The notes: a model not told the origin generated them from the sequence alone. 64,000 bases of DNA from Acidithiobacillus sp. YTS05 (GCF_024396695.1 NZ_CP094359.1:2596001-2660000); one strand, 5' to 3'; shown: positions 42,656 to 52,083, counted from the stretch's first letter. Program-made: numbers and translations.

Positions 42656-42951
42656 GAGTAAGCTGATCCTCTTTCTAGTAACCGCTGGCATGGATTCCAG
42701 ACTCGACAGTTGTCTCGCAGATAAATCTATTCTGGATCTCGCGAACGTCCGCTAACGCTGCGTACCTGTCGTTGACGCACCATCGGCGAGCCCGCTGTAA
42801 ACCGTCTTGTCTGGCGTAACTATACCCGTTCTGGACTTTATTACCCGCGAGCGGGTCGGCCCGAGCGCGCCGTTTTGAACGAAAGCCGCAGGCCAAGCAC
42901 CTGAAGCATGTGTCAACTGTAGTTGACAGGAGTCGCGGTGATGGTGGGCCC
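42656..42951. other. spacer between chromosomal-type region and element backbone
   Basis: No gene supported. Contains the second copy of the 29-bp direct repeat (42733-42761). The change in gene content across this spacer makes it a candidate boundary. Confidence 0.5.
42733..42761 (+). repeat. 29-bp direct repeat, copy 2
   Basis: Same orientation as 36801-36829, one mismatch (A/T in the middle). Lies between the terminator and ssb. Confidence 0.75.
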
Positions 42952-43383
42952 CTAAAACGGGATATTGTCGAACTCGTCCCCAGGGACCGGATCCATTCCC
43001 TTACCTCTGTCCGACTCACCTTGGCCGTCGCGGTCGTCAGCGTCGCCATCCCGTCGTCCACCAACCATCTGGAGACGGTCGCCGACGATCTCTGTGGTGT
43101 AGCGGTCCTGACCCTCTTTGTCCGTCCATTTGCGGGTGCGCAGGCGACCCTCAATGTAGACCATGCTGCCTTTGCGAAGGTATTCCCCCGCGACCTCGGC
43201 CGTCCGGCCCCAGAAAACTGCCCGATGCCACTCCGTACGCTCTTGCTTGTTGCCGTCGCGGTCTTTGTAGGTCTCGGACGTTGCCACGTTCAGGGTAGCG
43301 TTGGCGGTCCCGTCGGGCATGTACCGCATTTCCGGGTCCCGGCCCAGGTGACCGAGTAAAATGGCTTTGTTGACTCCAGACAT
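42952..43383 (-). CDS. ssb: single-stranded DNA-binding protein
   Basis: A 143-residue [48 protein letters not shown] and the OB-fold end [42 protein letters not shown], then a disordered Asp/Gly/Arg linker and the acidic tip DEFDNIPF that docks replication proteins. Start 43383 follows AAGGAG. A copy of the 23-bp element lies 46 bases upstream. An element-borne SSB beside its own polymerase suggests autonomous replication. Confidence 0.95.
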   Translation of the reverse strand: MSGVNKAILLGHLGRDPEMRYMPDGTANATLNVATSETYKDRDGNKQERTEWHRAVFWGRTAEVAGEYLRKGSMVYIEGRLRTRKWTDKEGQDRYTTEIVGDRLQMVGGRRDGDADDRDGQGESDRGKGMDPVPGDEFDNIPF

Positions 43384-43429
43384 GGCGTTCTCCTTGCGTT
43401 TCAGAGGCTGGGAAATCCGGCCTTGGGTG

Positions 43430-43452
43430 GGTATAGCATCGGGTTGTTGCGA
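43430..43452 (-). promoter_or_regulatory. shared 23-bp element upstream of ssb
   Basis: Reads TCGCAAC-N7-TGCTATACC toward ssb; one mismatch to consensus TCGCAAC-N7-GGCTATACC. Confidence 0.7.
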
Positions 43453-43480
43453 TGGGCGGATAGTGGGGATGGTAGCCAGA

Positions 43481-46345
43481 TCAATGCACCCACGCGTCCC
43501 CCACCTGCGTCTCGACGGCGGCGGGCACTCCATAGGGCATCAGGAATCGGTTGGCGGCCTCCACCATAGTCTTTTCGACGATCTGCACTACCTCATCTAC
43601 CCGACTTTCCGGGACCTCCAGAACCAGTTCATCGTGCACGAAATTGATGAGCATGGCCTGGATGTCCTGGGGCAGGGTGCCAATGGCCAGCAGTGCGATT
43701 TCCGCTCCCGTACCCTGATCCTGATAGTTGGCTGCGGACGTCAGCTTGGAAGAGAGGACTATCCTGCCGGACAGCGTGGACCAGCGATAAATCTTGCCGG
43801 TCAGGTCCGCCTCTACCGGATTGTACGGATTCAGGATCGGCTGCTTTTTTTGCACGAAAAACCGACGGATCAGCCAGTGCCACAGGCCAATCTCCGGGTA
43901 CAGGTGGAACCAGGCTTCGTGGGCCTGGGCGGCCTCCTGCCCGGTCCATCTGAGCCCGTACCCCACCACCCCGAAGCGGTGCAGACCAGCCGGCTGCTGG
44001 CCGTATAGCGCACCAAAGTTGACGACCTTCGCCGCCTGCCGGGCGTCTTTCATCCGCTTCTTGAGGATGTCGGTTTCCTCTGCCGGGAGACTTTGCAGGT
44101 ACTGCAATGGCGACATCCCCCGCAGGTCAAATTCTCCGGACTGAGCCCGCATGGCGATGGCCGTCAGCAAATGCGGATCCAGGCCGTGCAGGTACACTGC
44201 GCGGAAGGGTAAGCGTTGCGGGTCCCCTCCGGTTGCCTTGCGTAGGCGGGAAACCCACTTTGCCAGATCGCAGGCCGCGGACCGGGCGTAGTCCTCGATC
44301 GCGGCTTCGCCGAAAACGGGCGGATCGGCTTCTATCAGGCTATCCGGCGGGTCCGGATCGCCGCTTTTCAGATACGCTACCAAGTCCGGGCAGTGCTCCA
44401 GTATCCAGCCAATCCGCTTGCGGATTCGGGGAAGGCTTTTGTAGTGTGGGCTGTCCCGGCCGCGGGAAAGGGCGTCCACCACCACGGACAGCACCTCCCA
44501 GGCCCGCACCCCGAGCGCCGCGGCAATTCGCAGCTCGATGGAAGCAAAATCGGTGGCCACGATCCGGTGCCCGGGACGAGCCGCAAACACCCCCCGGAAT
44601 CGGGGGTCCCGGGGTACCTGCTGCAAGGACGGATTGGTGGCGGAGGTCCGTCCGGTGATCGTCGTGACGCCGGTCAGGGGGTGGATACGCCCGTCCCGCG
44701 TGTCTCGCGCACAGGCGGCGAGCGTACACAACATCGCCCGCTCTTTTACCGCGCCTTGCACGGCGGCCAGCAACTTGACCACCTGGGAATCGGGATAATC
44801 GAAGGCCAACTGCTTCGCGTCCAGCGTGATGGATTCCGCCGGGCCGTCGCCGCTCTGGTCCTCTTCGCCGCCGTCCGGCGAGTGAAACAGGGCGCAGTTG
44901 CCCGTTTCTTGCACGATGGCGTGCGCGATGGCTTTTTTTACGGGAGCGGTCAGTCCCTTGCTGGGCGATAGCAGATCTTCTATGGGGCAGATCTTCCAGG
45001 GTTCCGGGTCGGGGTGCTTCTTTGTGGGCTTGCCGGGCACTTCGATGGTCCGCCCCAGCTCGGGCGCGATCTCCAGGAGTTTCTCCGCCGCTTCCCGGGC
45101 CTCCCGCGCCAGATCCGCATCGAGGGCGGCCGCCCGCTCGGCGGACCAGGGCACCCCTTTGTGGTGCATCCGGGCTATCGTATGGAGCGCCGATTCCAGG
45201 ATCCGGTAGGCCGGAGCCGCGCGGGCATCGCCATCCAGGGCCTGCAATATCTGGACGGCGTCCGCCTCTTCGGGCAGGTGCAAGAGCTTGCGGGCAATGC
45301 GCAGAGGGGTTTCCACGTCCCCCATGCAATACTCCCAGTGCGCCCGGGTGAGCCGGTCCACCATCCAGTTGTGTGGCTTCTGGTAGGATTTGTCGAGGCT
45401 TTCCTGCAGGTAGAGCAGGGACAGAGATTGCAGGGACAGCGCCCCGCCGTCGCCGTCGTCCTGCTTTTTGCGGGACAGCTTCCCTTGCACATAGTCCCAG
45501 AGGGCGTCCCGTATGTTCCACTCGTGGATCCCGTTGGTGACCAGCGCCGCCTGCATCTCGTACAGGGCCTGGGGCCGGTGCGTCGTGGCCAGCAACAGGG
45601 TGTCGATGATGCGCCGGGGCCGGACCTCTGGATGCAAGGCCAGCATCCAGGCGTAGTCGAAACCCAGGTTATGGCCGATCCATACCTTGTCGTGGAGGGC
45701 TCCGGCCAGTGCGGCCCGGTGGTCTTCCATCAAACGGTCCAGATCGAAAGCCACCCGATACCCGTCTTGTGGGACGTAGAGGGATAGCACCCGTGCCCTG
45801 GGCCGGATGTCCAGGGAGCAGCCGGCTACAAGCAGTTCTTTGATGGTTTTGTCTCCGATCTTCTGCGAGAAGGCCGGTGCCACCGGGTGATCATAGGCCG
45901 AGAGGGCCGTCGTCTCGACGTCGAGCACCACGGCATCGGCAGCGGACAGCACGGCCAGGGTCTCCGGCAGGCGCTCGGATCCTGCAAACGCTGCCTCCTC
46001 CGCGGCCGCTGGCGAAAAGCGCTCTTCCTCCAATGCGGTAAACCCGGGTTCCAATACCGGGGATCGCACCGTCGGTTCCCCCAGATCATCGAGGCCCAGG
46101 TGCGGATCCGTATCTTCTTCGTTTTCCCAGGTACCCCCGGGATCTCTGGATAGATCCAAGCCGTTTCCATCGTTCGCCGCCAGCTGGATAGGGGTACCCA
46201 CGGAAGATTCAAAATCCTCCGCCTGGGTTCCTTTGACATAGGTCAGCGTCCTGGTCGCGTTGTCCCAGACGGCGTCTCCAAGCGCGATATCCATGACTTC
46301 ATCCGGGGTAAAAATCCGGTTGCCCACCACCACTACGCAGTTCAT
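43481..46345 (-). CDS. family-A DNA polymerase (Pol I-like) with 3'-5' exonuclease domain
   Basis: 954 residues from ATG 46345 (GGAGGAATTCTG just upstream; the frame upstream is spurious). After an acidic N-terminal ~130 residues comes a DEDD exonuclease: [39 protein letters not shown]. The polymerase domain has motif [18 protein letters not shown], motif [16 protein letters not shown] and motif [11 protein letters not shown]. There is no 5' nuclease domain, as in phage-type Pol I. It would copy the element's DNA. Divergent from the primase-helicase gene, with copies of the 23-bp element in each direction. Confidence 0.93.
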   Translation of the reverse strand: MNCVVVVGNRIFTPDEVMDIALGDAVWDNATRTLTYVKGTQAEDFESSVGTPIQLAANDGNGLDLSRDPGGTWENEEDTDPHLGLDDLGEPTVRSPVLEPGFTALEEERFSPAAAEEAAFAGSERLPETLAVLSAADAVVLDVETTALSAYDHPVAPAFSQKIGDKTIKELLVAGCSLDIRPRARVLSLYVPQDGYRVAFDLDRLMEDHRAALAGALHDKVWIGHNLGFDYAWMLALHPEVRPRRIIDTLLLATTHRPQALYEMQAALVTNGIHEWNIRDALWDYVQGKLSRKKQDDGDGGALSLQSLSLLYLQESLDKSYQKPHNWMVDRLTRAHWEYCMGDVETPLRIARKLLHLPEEADAVQILQALDGDARAAPAYRILESALHTIARMHHKGVPWSAERAAALDADLAREAREAAEKLLEIAPELGRTIEVPGKPTKKHPDPEPWKICPIEDLLSPSKGLTAPVKKAIAHAIVQETGNCALFHSPDGGEEDQSGDGPAESITLDAKQLAFDYPDSQVVKLLAAVQGAVKERAMLCTLAACARDTRDGRIHPLTGVTTITGRTSATNPSLQQVPRDPRFRGVFAARPGHRIVATDFASIELRIAAALGVRAWEVLSVVVDALSRGRDSPHYKSLPRIRKRIGWILEHCPDLVAYLKSGDPDPPDSLIEADPPVFGEAAIEDYARSAACDLAKWVSRLRKATGGDPQRLPFRAVYLHGLDPHLLTAIAMRAQSGEFDLRGMSPLQYLQSLPAEETDILKKRMKDARQAAKVVNFGALYGQQPAGLHRFGVVGYGLRWTGQEAAQAHEAWFHLYPEIGLWHWLIRRFFVQKKQPILNPYNPVEADLTGKIYRWSTLSGRIVLSSKLTSAANYQDQGTGAEIALLAIGTLPQDIQAMLINFVHDELVLEVPESRVDEVVQIVEKTMVEAANRFLMPYGVPAAVETQVGDAWVH

Positions 46346-46396
46346 CAGAATTCCTCCTGCTGTTCCCGACGCCTGGACGAACCAGGCCCACGGGTA

Positions 46397-46419
46397 GGTA
46401 TAGCCGCGGGTTGTTGCGA
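46397..46419 (-). promoter_or_regulatory. shared 23-bp element upstream of the polymerase gene
   Basis: Exact consensus TCGCAAC-N7-GGCTATACC reading toward the polymerase, 51 bases before its start. Confidence 0.75.
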
Positions 46420-46477
46420 TGCGCAGACAGCGGGATTTTCCGGCGGGGATCCGGGGATCGAAGGGCTTGGTGACGAA

Positions 46478-46500
46478 TCGCAACGGATCCCGGCTATACC
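46478..46500 (+). promoter_or_regulatory. shared 23-bp element upstream of the primase-helicase gene
   Basis: Exact consensus TCGCAAC-N7-GGCTATACC, 42 bases before the ATG at 46543, divergent from the copy at 46397. Confidence 0.75.
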
Positions 46501-46542
46501 CGGAAAGGCGGTCGGCATCGGGACGCAACGAATAGCCGCTAT

Positions 46543-49173
46543 ATGTACATAAACCTTGCGCAGGTGACAGAGATGGTCGAAAAGCAAACGCTGCAAAATC
46601 TCGCGGAGGCCGACCTTGCGCGGTCGGGCCTGACGCTGGCCGATGTTCGGGGGGCGCAGGTCCTGGATCATATCGCGGCCCGGGCCGCTCTGCGACGGGA
46701 CCGGGAGCAACGCATCCACGCCGAAGGCGCGTACAGCATCCCGTACTACGCTCTGGAGGGGGCGCCGCTGACCGATCAGGACGTCCCTTTTTTGCGGCTG
46801 CGCCTGCTGGGGGCCCACGATGGGGAAACCCCCCGCTACCTGGCTCCCTCGGGGTCCGGCTCACACGTCTATGTCCCGCCCCAATTCCTGGATGCCCTGC
46901 CCCACGCCTCCGCGGGGGTCGCCGTGCTCACCGAAGGGGAGAAAAAAGCCATCGCCGGGTGCAAGGCCGGCATCCCGACCCTGGCCCTGCCCGGCATCCG
47001 CATGTTCCGGAACCCGCTTGGAAAAGACGAGGAAGCAAGACGGGGCATGTTGCCCGAGCTGGCCGATCTGCTGCACCGGCTGGTGGAAGACTACGGGCTC
47101 CACACCCTGATTGTCCTCCTCGACTCCGACGGCAGGCCCCTCAAGAAATCCGAAGTCCCGCTGGAACGGATCGACAGCTATACCGGATTGAACGGCGGGC
47201 GATACGTGCTCAACGCCGACGTGTACTTCGCCGCGCTTCAGGCGGCGAAGCTCATCCGGGGGACTATCACGGGATTGCGGGTATCCGCCGGATGGGTGAC
47301 CCCGGCCCAGGAAGGCAAAGGGAAGTCCCGCACGCTCCGCCATCGGGGCCTCGACGACCTGCTGGTCGATGCGGGAGAAGACGCCGGCCAGGCGTATTCC
47401 GCCCTGATTGCTCCGCTGGTGGAGCGGGCCACCAACACGGATGCCACGGCGCGGGACGGAGGATACCTGCCCCTGGGCATGAGCAGCGACAGCCACGCGG
47501 TCGTGCTTTGGTCGCGGCCGCAAGACAACCTCATGACGGTCTCCCTCTCGGCCCTGACGCAGCAGCCCATGCTGGTGGCCATCATGGGCAGGGGGTATTT
47601 CGAGAGCCACTATGGGGACCTGGACGCGCACGGCAATCCCCGCTTCGACGCGGCCCGGGCCGGGCGGGAGATCGCCGACGCCTGCATAACCCGGGGGATT
47701 TTTTCGGAAGAAAGCCGGGTGCGTGGTTGCGGGGTCTGGCGCGATCCGGACCTGGGCGGCCTGGTCGTCGTCCGCCGGGACGGGGCGCTCGACGCCACAG
47801 GCCAGCCGGTGGAGCGGCTGGCGGAGGACCGGCGCACCATTTACACGGCCCAGGGCAAGAATCAGCCACCGGCCTACGTCCGGGCGGGCGAGGCGGAATA
47901 CGGCCAGGTGCTTCGCCGAATCCTGGGGGATTTCGGCACCTGGAATTTCCGCTACCGGAGTTCCGCCCTCCTGGTTCTTGGCTGGGCCCTGTCCACGGTG
48001 TTTCTGGGAGCCCTGGAAGCCCGGCCGAGCATCTGGCTGATCTCGCCCAGAGGCTCCGGCAAATCCACTTTGCTGGATTATCTGAACCACGCTCTGGGCG
48101 GCTACGCCTGGTTCACCGACATGGGCAAGGAATCCACCCCCGCCGGCATCCGGCAGGCGCTGGAGAGCAGTTCTTCCCCGTGCATCCTCGATGAGCTGGA
48201 GCGGGAGGCAACCAGCCAATCCGCGAGTGCGGCGCAGAACGCGGCCGGGATGCTCTCCCTCATGCGCTCGGCCTACAGCGCCCGGGGAGATGTGCGCAAG
48301 GGCACGTCCGACCAGAAAGGGCGCAGCTTCCGTATCGCCACGAGCTTTGCCCTAGGGTCCATATCGGACCCCACGCTCGAACCGGCGGACGCCAGCCGCA
48401 TCGTCCGGATCTACCTGAGGCCCCTCATCACCCGGTCCAGGCAACCAGCGGTTCTGTCCCTGAATGAGGCCCGGATACTCTTCTGGGGAACGATCCAGCG
48501 CTGGGACCGCTTCCGGAAGGCCCTGGACGCCTTGAAATCGGAGTGGCCCCGTCTCTCCCCCGGGGGAGATGCCCGCGAGGCGGACACCTTCGGGACGCTC
48601 ATCGCCGCCGCATGGACGGCTGGAGCCATGCCGGGAGTGCCCATGCAGGACATGGCGAAGGCCGTCATGTACGACCACGCCGAACAGGTGACCGAAGCCC
48701 GGGAGCAGGCCAGCGAGGCCGAAATGTTTCTGCAGGCGCTCTGCTCGGCGATCCTGACCATCGAAGAGACCGTCAGCACCGAAAACGGTGACGACCGGGT
48801 ACAGCGGGTCACCGATACGGTGGGGGAGACCATCGCCCGTGTGCTGCGAAAGCCCACCCCGGACCCCGATGACGAAAAAGCCCTTGCGATGGCGGGAATG
48901 GCCGTCAAGACGACGGGAGATAGTCCATGTTTGGCTGTGGCGGTGCGCAACCCGGGCCTGGCCAATTTGCTTCGCGGGACCCGATGGCACGCGGACGGAT
49001 CCTGGGGGTCGGCGCTTCGGGAAGTGCCCGGCGTAGAGAAAAAAGTCGCGTGGCTACGAGGGACATCGGTGAAGGTGTATCTCATACCGGTAGCGGCCTT
49101 GCCGATCGTGTTGGATGCAGATTCGGGGGAGGCCCCACATCCCAGACACCCGGTGGCCAGTCTCCTGATGTAG
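46543..49173 (+). CDS. TOPRIM (DUF3854-like) + P-loop helicase replication protein
   Basis: An 876-residue protein. Residues ~125-210 form a DUF3854/TOPRIM-like unit (VAVLTEGEKKAIAGCKAGIPTLALPGI ... TLIVLLDSDG) as in primases. Near residue 500 a P-loop (WLISPRGSGKSTLLDYL) and a Walker B-like CILDELERE, then KGTSDQKGRSFRIATSFALGSI, indicate an SF3/AAA-like helicase. The last ~75 residues (SPCLAVAVRNPGLANLL, then DGSWGSALREVPGVEKK, VKVYLIPV) recur in the AntA/AntB protein at 51097. MVEKQTLQN at 46573 is an alternative start. Likely the element's primase-helicase; a terminator follows. Confidence 0.82.
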   Translation: MYINLAQVTEMVEKQTLQNLAEADLARSGLTLADVRGAQVLDHIAARAALRRDREQRIHAEGAYSIPYYALEGAPLTDQDVPFLRLRLLGAHDGETPRYLAPSGSGSHVYVPPQFLDALPHASAGVAVLTEGEKKAIAGCKAGIPTLALPGIRMFRNPLGKDEEARRGMLPELADLLHRLVEDYGLHTLIVLLDSDGRPLKKSEVPLERIDSYTGLNGGRYVLNADVYFAALQAAKLIRGTITGLRVSAGWVTPAQEGKGKSRTLRHRGLDDLLVDAGEDAGQAYSALIAPLVERATNTDATARDGGYLPLGMSSDSHAVVLWSRPQDNLMTVSLSALTQQPMLVAIMGRGYFESHYGDLDAHGNPRFDAARAGREIADACITRGIFSEESRVRGCGVWRDPDLGGLVVVRRDGALDATGQPVERLAEDRRTIYTAQGKNQPPAYVRAGEAEYGQVLRRILGDFGTWNFRYRSSALLVLGWALSTVFLGALEARPSIWLISPRGSGKSTLLDYLNHALGGYAWFTDMGKESTPAGIRQALESSSSPCILDELEREATSQSASAAQNAAGMLSLMRSAYSARGDVRKGTSDQKGRSFRIATSFALGSISDPTLEPADASRIVRIYLRPLITRSRQPAVLSLNEARILFWGTIQRWDRFRKALDALKSEWPRLSPGGDAREADTFGTLIAAAWTAGAMPGVPMQDMAKAVMYDHAEQVTEAREQASEAEMFLQALCSAILTIEETVSTENGDDRVQRVTDTVGETIARVLRKPTPDPDDEKALAMAGMAVKTTGDSPCLAVAVRNPGLANLLRGTRWHADGSWGSALREVPGVEKKVAWLRGTSVKVYLIPVAALPIVLDADSGEAPHPRHPVASLLM

Positions 49174-49197
49174 CTGTGAGTTCCAATCACCTGCCTT

Positions 49198-49223
49198 GAC
49201 CGCCTGATGGGCGGTCTTTTTTT
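49198..49223 (+). terminator. rho-independent terminator
   Basis: Stem GACCGCC / GGCGGTC with a five-base loop followed by seven or eight T, 25 bases after the primase-helicase stop. Confidence 0.9.
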
Positions 49224-49250
49224 GCAGCCTGGCGCCTCTCAACGACCGAC

Positions 49251-49556
49251 CCCCTTACCGGTCTTACCAAAAGCTATACCAGATGGTAAGGGAGTTTTTC
49301 TTTATTTTTCAGATACCTTACCGCCCCTTACCGGTCTTACCGCTTTTGACACCAAAATATGGAGAAAAAAATTTTTCCGAACCTCTCCCCTATATGAGAA
49401 TCAGTTCCATCTAAAAAACGAAATTTTTCCTCGCTACGAGTGTCATTTTGCGGTAAGGGTGGTAAGGATGGTAAGACCTATGAAAATTAAGACATTTTTC
49501 CCTTACCATCTGGTATAGCTTTTGGTAAGAGTGGTAAGGTTGTTGAAAAATAAAGA
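49251..49556. repeat. iteron-like inverted-repeat region, candidate replication origin
   Basis: A 32-bp perfect inverted repeat has arms at 49262-49293 and 49499-49530. The arms contain CTTACC ends and an AGCTATACC core. Inside and outside the arms there are at least eight further CTTACC/GGTAAG boxes, several spaced exactly nine bases apart, facing inward from each side. The centre (49340-49440) is strongly AT-rich. No gene occupies it. It lies right after the primase-helicase gene. Layout fits a Rep-binding origin; function is inferred. Confidence 0.65.
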
Positions 49557-49690
49557 TGTAATGGATGCCTCCCCTTATAGGATCGGCAGCGGGGAGCTCC
49601 ACGAGTAGGCAGGGAGCCCTCGCTTGAACCGAACGGCATCAAAGTGCCAAGGTGGAAGTTCATCCACAAATGGGTCAAGGAGGACTCACG

Positions 49691-50722
49691 ATGCAGAATA
49701 CAATTTATGGGCTGGATTTGGCAAAACGGGTGATGCAGTTGCACTGGGTAGATTGGGAGACGGGCGAGATTCATCGCAAGCAAGTGCGACGTGGCAAATT
49801 GCTCGAGTTCTTTGTGAACCGCGAGCCCGGCATTGTCGCCATGGAAGCTTGTGGTAGTGCCCACTACTGGGCGCGGGAACTGGGCAAGCTAGGGCACGAG
49901 GTGCGCTTGATCGCGGCGCAGTTTGTGCGCCCTTTCGTCAAGACCAACAAGACCGATGCGGCAGACGCAGCGGCGATCTGGGAAACTGTTCAGCGTCCTG
50001 GTATGCGCTTTGTCGCCGTCAAAAGCGAGGAGCAGCAGTCCGTTCTGGCCTTGCATCGCATGCGGGAACAGTTGGTCAAGATCCGGACCATGCAGGTGAA
50101 TGAGATTCGGGGGCTGCTCTATGAATTTGGTATAGATCTTCCCCAAGGCCGCGAGAAAGGTCTCAAGGAGATCCCCGATGCTCTCTCGACGTTGGAGGAC
50201 AGGCTATCGGCCGTGGCACTAGAGACCTTCCGGCGTCAGATCCAGCGGCTGGCAGAATTCGACAAAGACATAGCCGATATAGAGAAACGGCTGAGGCTAT
50301 GGAAAAAGGACCAGGAAGCGGTGGCCCGTTTGATGGCGATCCCTGGCGTGGGGCTACTCACTGCCACAGCTATCGTGGCTACAGTAGGGGATATGAAGTC
50401 CTTTCGCTCTGGCCGGGAGTTCGCGTCGTTCTTGGGGTTGGTTCCACGGCAGACCGGTACTGGCGGGAAGATTCGCCTGTTGGGTATCAGCAAGCGCGGA
50501 GATACCTATCTCCGAACCCTATTGGCCCATGGGGCGCGAGCCGTGGTGAATTGCCAGACCAGGGATCGAAATCCCTGGATCGACAAATTACGCTGTCGGC
50601 GGCCCCACAATGTGGTCGTCGTAGCACAAGCCAATAAAATGGCTCGAACGATCTGGGCGTTGCTGGCCAAAAACCGCCAGTATGACCCGAATTACAAGCC
50701 AATAGCGGTAGCCGTCGCATGA
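49691..50722 (+). CDS. IS110-family DEDD transposase
   Basis: A 343-residue transposase. N-terminal RuvC-like DEDD domain: IYGLDLAKRVMQLHW (Asp), IVAMEACGSAHYWAREL (Glu), VKTNKTDAADAAAIWE (Asp-Asp). C-terminal transposase_20 domain: LMAIPGVGLLTATAIVATVGDMKSFRSGREFASFLGLVPRQTGTGGKIRLLGISKRGDTYLRTLLAHGA-type sequence with the conserved serine. AAGGAGG precedes ATG 49691. Intact. Confidence 0.93.
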   Translation: MQNTIYGLDLAKRVMQLHWVDWETGEIHRKQVRRGKLLEFFVNREPGIVAMEACGSAHYWARELGKLGHEVRLIAAQFVRPFVKTNKTDAADAAAIWETVQRPGMRFVAVKSEEQQSVLALHRMREQLVKIRTMQVNEIRGLLYEFGIDLPQGREKGLKEIPDALSTLEDRLSAVALETFRRQIQRLAEFDKDIADIEKRLRLWKKDQEAVARLMAIPGVGLLTATAIVATVGDMKSFRSGREFASFLGLVPRQTGTGGKIRLLGISKRGDTYLRTLLAHGARAVVNCQTRDRNPWIDKLRCRRPHNVVVVAQANKMARTIWALLAKNRQYDPNYKPIAVAVA

Positions 50723-50984
50723 TTACAGGACGATAGTCGAATAGCATGTTTATAGTTTCACAGTTGCGCAGGTAGGCACGATTGATGGCGTAACAGGTCA
50801 GACCGGGGAAGGGAGAGCCTGGATCAATCTTGTCCCAAAAAAGGACGCAATAAAGATAAGGTCCCTTTCAGCGGATTTCATCAGGGCCAGCAGGAACCTC
50901 CTGCATAACAGGCCGGATATAAGGCAGCACTTTGACCTCACCGTCATACATCGAACGTCGACTTGCTCAAATGGAGGCATCCAT
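50723..50984 (+). ncRNA. candidate bridge/seek RNA region of the IS110-family element
   Basis: The long 3' noncoding end of this IS has no gene. In IS1111-group elements the guide RNA that pairs with donor and target DNA is encoded downstream of the transposase, so this is where it should be. Several short stem-capable segments are seen (e.g. CAGGAACCTCCTG at about 50890-50902). Position-based inference only. Confidence 0.35.
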
Positions 50985-51043
50985 ATAAGGATTGTTTATC
51001 GCCAGAATGCAGGCTGCCATGCCGGACGCCGCGCAGCCCCTGG

Positions 51044-51066
51044 CCGCAACGCCTCTTGGCTATACC
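51044..51066 (+). promoter_or_regulatory. shared 23-bp element upstream of the AntA/AntB gene
   Basis: CCGCAAC-N7-GGCTATACC, one mismatch to consensus, 30 bases before ATG 51097. Confidence 0.7.
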
Positions 51067-51096
51067 ACCATGGAACTCACAGCCAAGGAGATCACC

Positions 51097-52083
51097 ATGG
51101 AAAAGCGCATTTCCCAGAACCAGGACCTGGAAATAGCCCGTTTGCTGCCCATCCAGACTGCGGATCTGGACCAGGAAGCCCTCCCGACCGCCAATGCCCG
51201 CGATCTGCACAGCTTTTTGGAGGCGGGCAAGGACTTTTCGACCTGGATCAAGGACCGTATTGCCAAGTTCGGATTCATCGAAGGGCAAGACTATGTTTGT
51301 ATTGAAAGTTTGAGCTCCCCAAATTTGGGGAGCTCAAAATCCCGCGCCCAGCGCACCATCGAGTACCTGCTCACCCTCGACATGGCCAAGGAGCTGGCCA
51401 TGGTCGAGAACAACCACAAGGGCCGGGAAGCCCGGAGGTACTTCATCGCCTGCGAGAAGGCGTTGCGGGAGCGGCCCCGCAAGCCCTCCTGTGGAATTCC
51501 CGACTTCGACCCCCAGGAAGTAGAGCGGGTAAGCCGGATGGCCCGGCTCGTTGAATCCTATGCCCGGAACTTCCGGGCCATGGGGATGGGCTTGCCCGAC
51601 CGGCAGGAAGCCCTCCTCAACGCCATGTGGGACCATCACGGGATAGATCTGCGGGCGTTTCTGCCGAAGGAGCGCGCTGCTGAGCGGGGTTGGGAAACTG
51701 ACCGATCCGGGCTCCGAGATCCGGAGGCCTTCCTGAGAGCGTTGATCTGTGCCCCGTTGCGGAGAGGTCCAGAGACGACGCTGGTAGGCCATGCCTTGTA
51801 TGAATCGGCTATGTGTGAGGATCTTGCCAGTAAACACGCCCTTGCCCTTGTGGGTCTGGCCGCAAAGTGGCGAAACGGCCTCCCCTACCTTGTGGTGGCG
51901 GTACGCAGTCCTGAACTTGCTGAGGTGCTCAGCGGTACCCTCTGGCATCGCAACGGATCCTGGCGGGAACCGTTGCGAGCGTTGCCCGGTGTGGAGAAAC
52001 GCGCAGCGGCTTTCCCGGATCGCATCGTCAAGACGTATTTCGTCCCTTGGGAGGCCATCCCTTTGCGTTCGCTGACCGGATAG
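51097..52083 (+). CDS. AntA/AntB antirepressor-like protein with element-specific C-terminal domain
   Basis: A 328-residue protein. Residues ~22-120 are an AntA/AntB antirepressor domain (ANARDLHSFLEAGKDFSTWIKDRIAKFGFIEGQDY ... TIEYLLTLDMAKELAMVENNHKGREARRYFIACEKAL). The middle is helical; the last ~65 residues (YLVVAVRSPELAEVL, NGSWREPLRALPGVEKR, VKTYFVPWEAIP) repeat the C-terminal domain of the primase-helicase. ATG 51097 follows AAGGAG. The DNA for residues ~72-81 is a perfect 30-bp palindrome. Probably a phage-type regulator acting on, or docking with, the replication protein. Confidence 0.8.
   Translation: MEKRISQNQDLEIARLLPIQTADLDQEALPTANARDLHSFLEAGKDFSTWIKDRIAKFGFIEGQDYVCIESLSSPNLGSSKSRAQRTIEYLLTLDMAKELAMVENNHKGREARRYFIACEKALRERPRKPSCGIPDFDPQEVERVSRMARLVESYARNFRAMGMGLPDRQEALLNAMWDHHGIDLRAFLPKERAAERGWETDRSGLRDPEAFLRALICAPLRRGPETTLVGHALYESAMCEDLASKHALALVGLAAKWRNGLPYLVVAVRSPELAEVLSGTLWHRNGSWREPLRALPGVEKRAAAFPDRIVKTYFVPWEAIPLRSLTG
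51309..51338. repeat. perfect 30-bp palindrome inside the antirepressor gene
   Basis: TTTGAGCTCCCCAAA followed directly by its reverse complement. It encodes SLSSPNLGSSK-like residues of the linker after the Ant core strands. No spacer, so it can form a cruciform or RNA hairpin. Confidence 0.9.

Larger units (their letters stand above)
49561..50984 (+). mobile_element. IS110-family (IS1111-like) insertion sequence
   Basis: Bounded by a 12-bp inverted repeat ATGGATGCCTCC at 49561-49572 and its complement at 50973-50984, as in the sub-terminal repeats of the IS1111 group; exact tips may lie a few bases outside. No target duplication is expected. Contains one transposase gene and a ~260-base 3' noncoding end. 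Confidence 0.75.

Noticed and set aside
42733..42761. integron attC-like site
   Set aside because: CGCTAAC resembles an attC core, but there is no paired complementary core or gene-cassette layout.
42675..43154. 159-residue minus-strand frame overlapping ssb
   Set aside because: Out-of-frame shadow of ssb extended into noncoding DNA.
46346..46864. 173-residue N-terminal extension of the polymerase
   Set aside because: Pro/Arg/Gly-rich antisense shadow of the primase-helicase gene; a strong ribosome-binding site precedes ATG 46345.
46861..48219. 452-residue frame antisense to the primase-helicase
   Set aside because: GC-rich coding DNA commonly opens the complementary frame; no domain or ribosome-binding site.
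49251..49556. CRISPR array
   Set aside because: Repeats are 6-9 bases, inverted, and not separated by equal spacers; no cas genes anywhere in the window.
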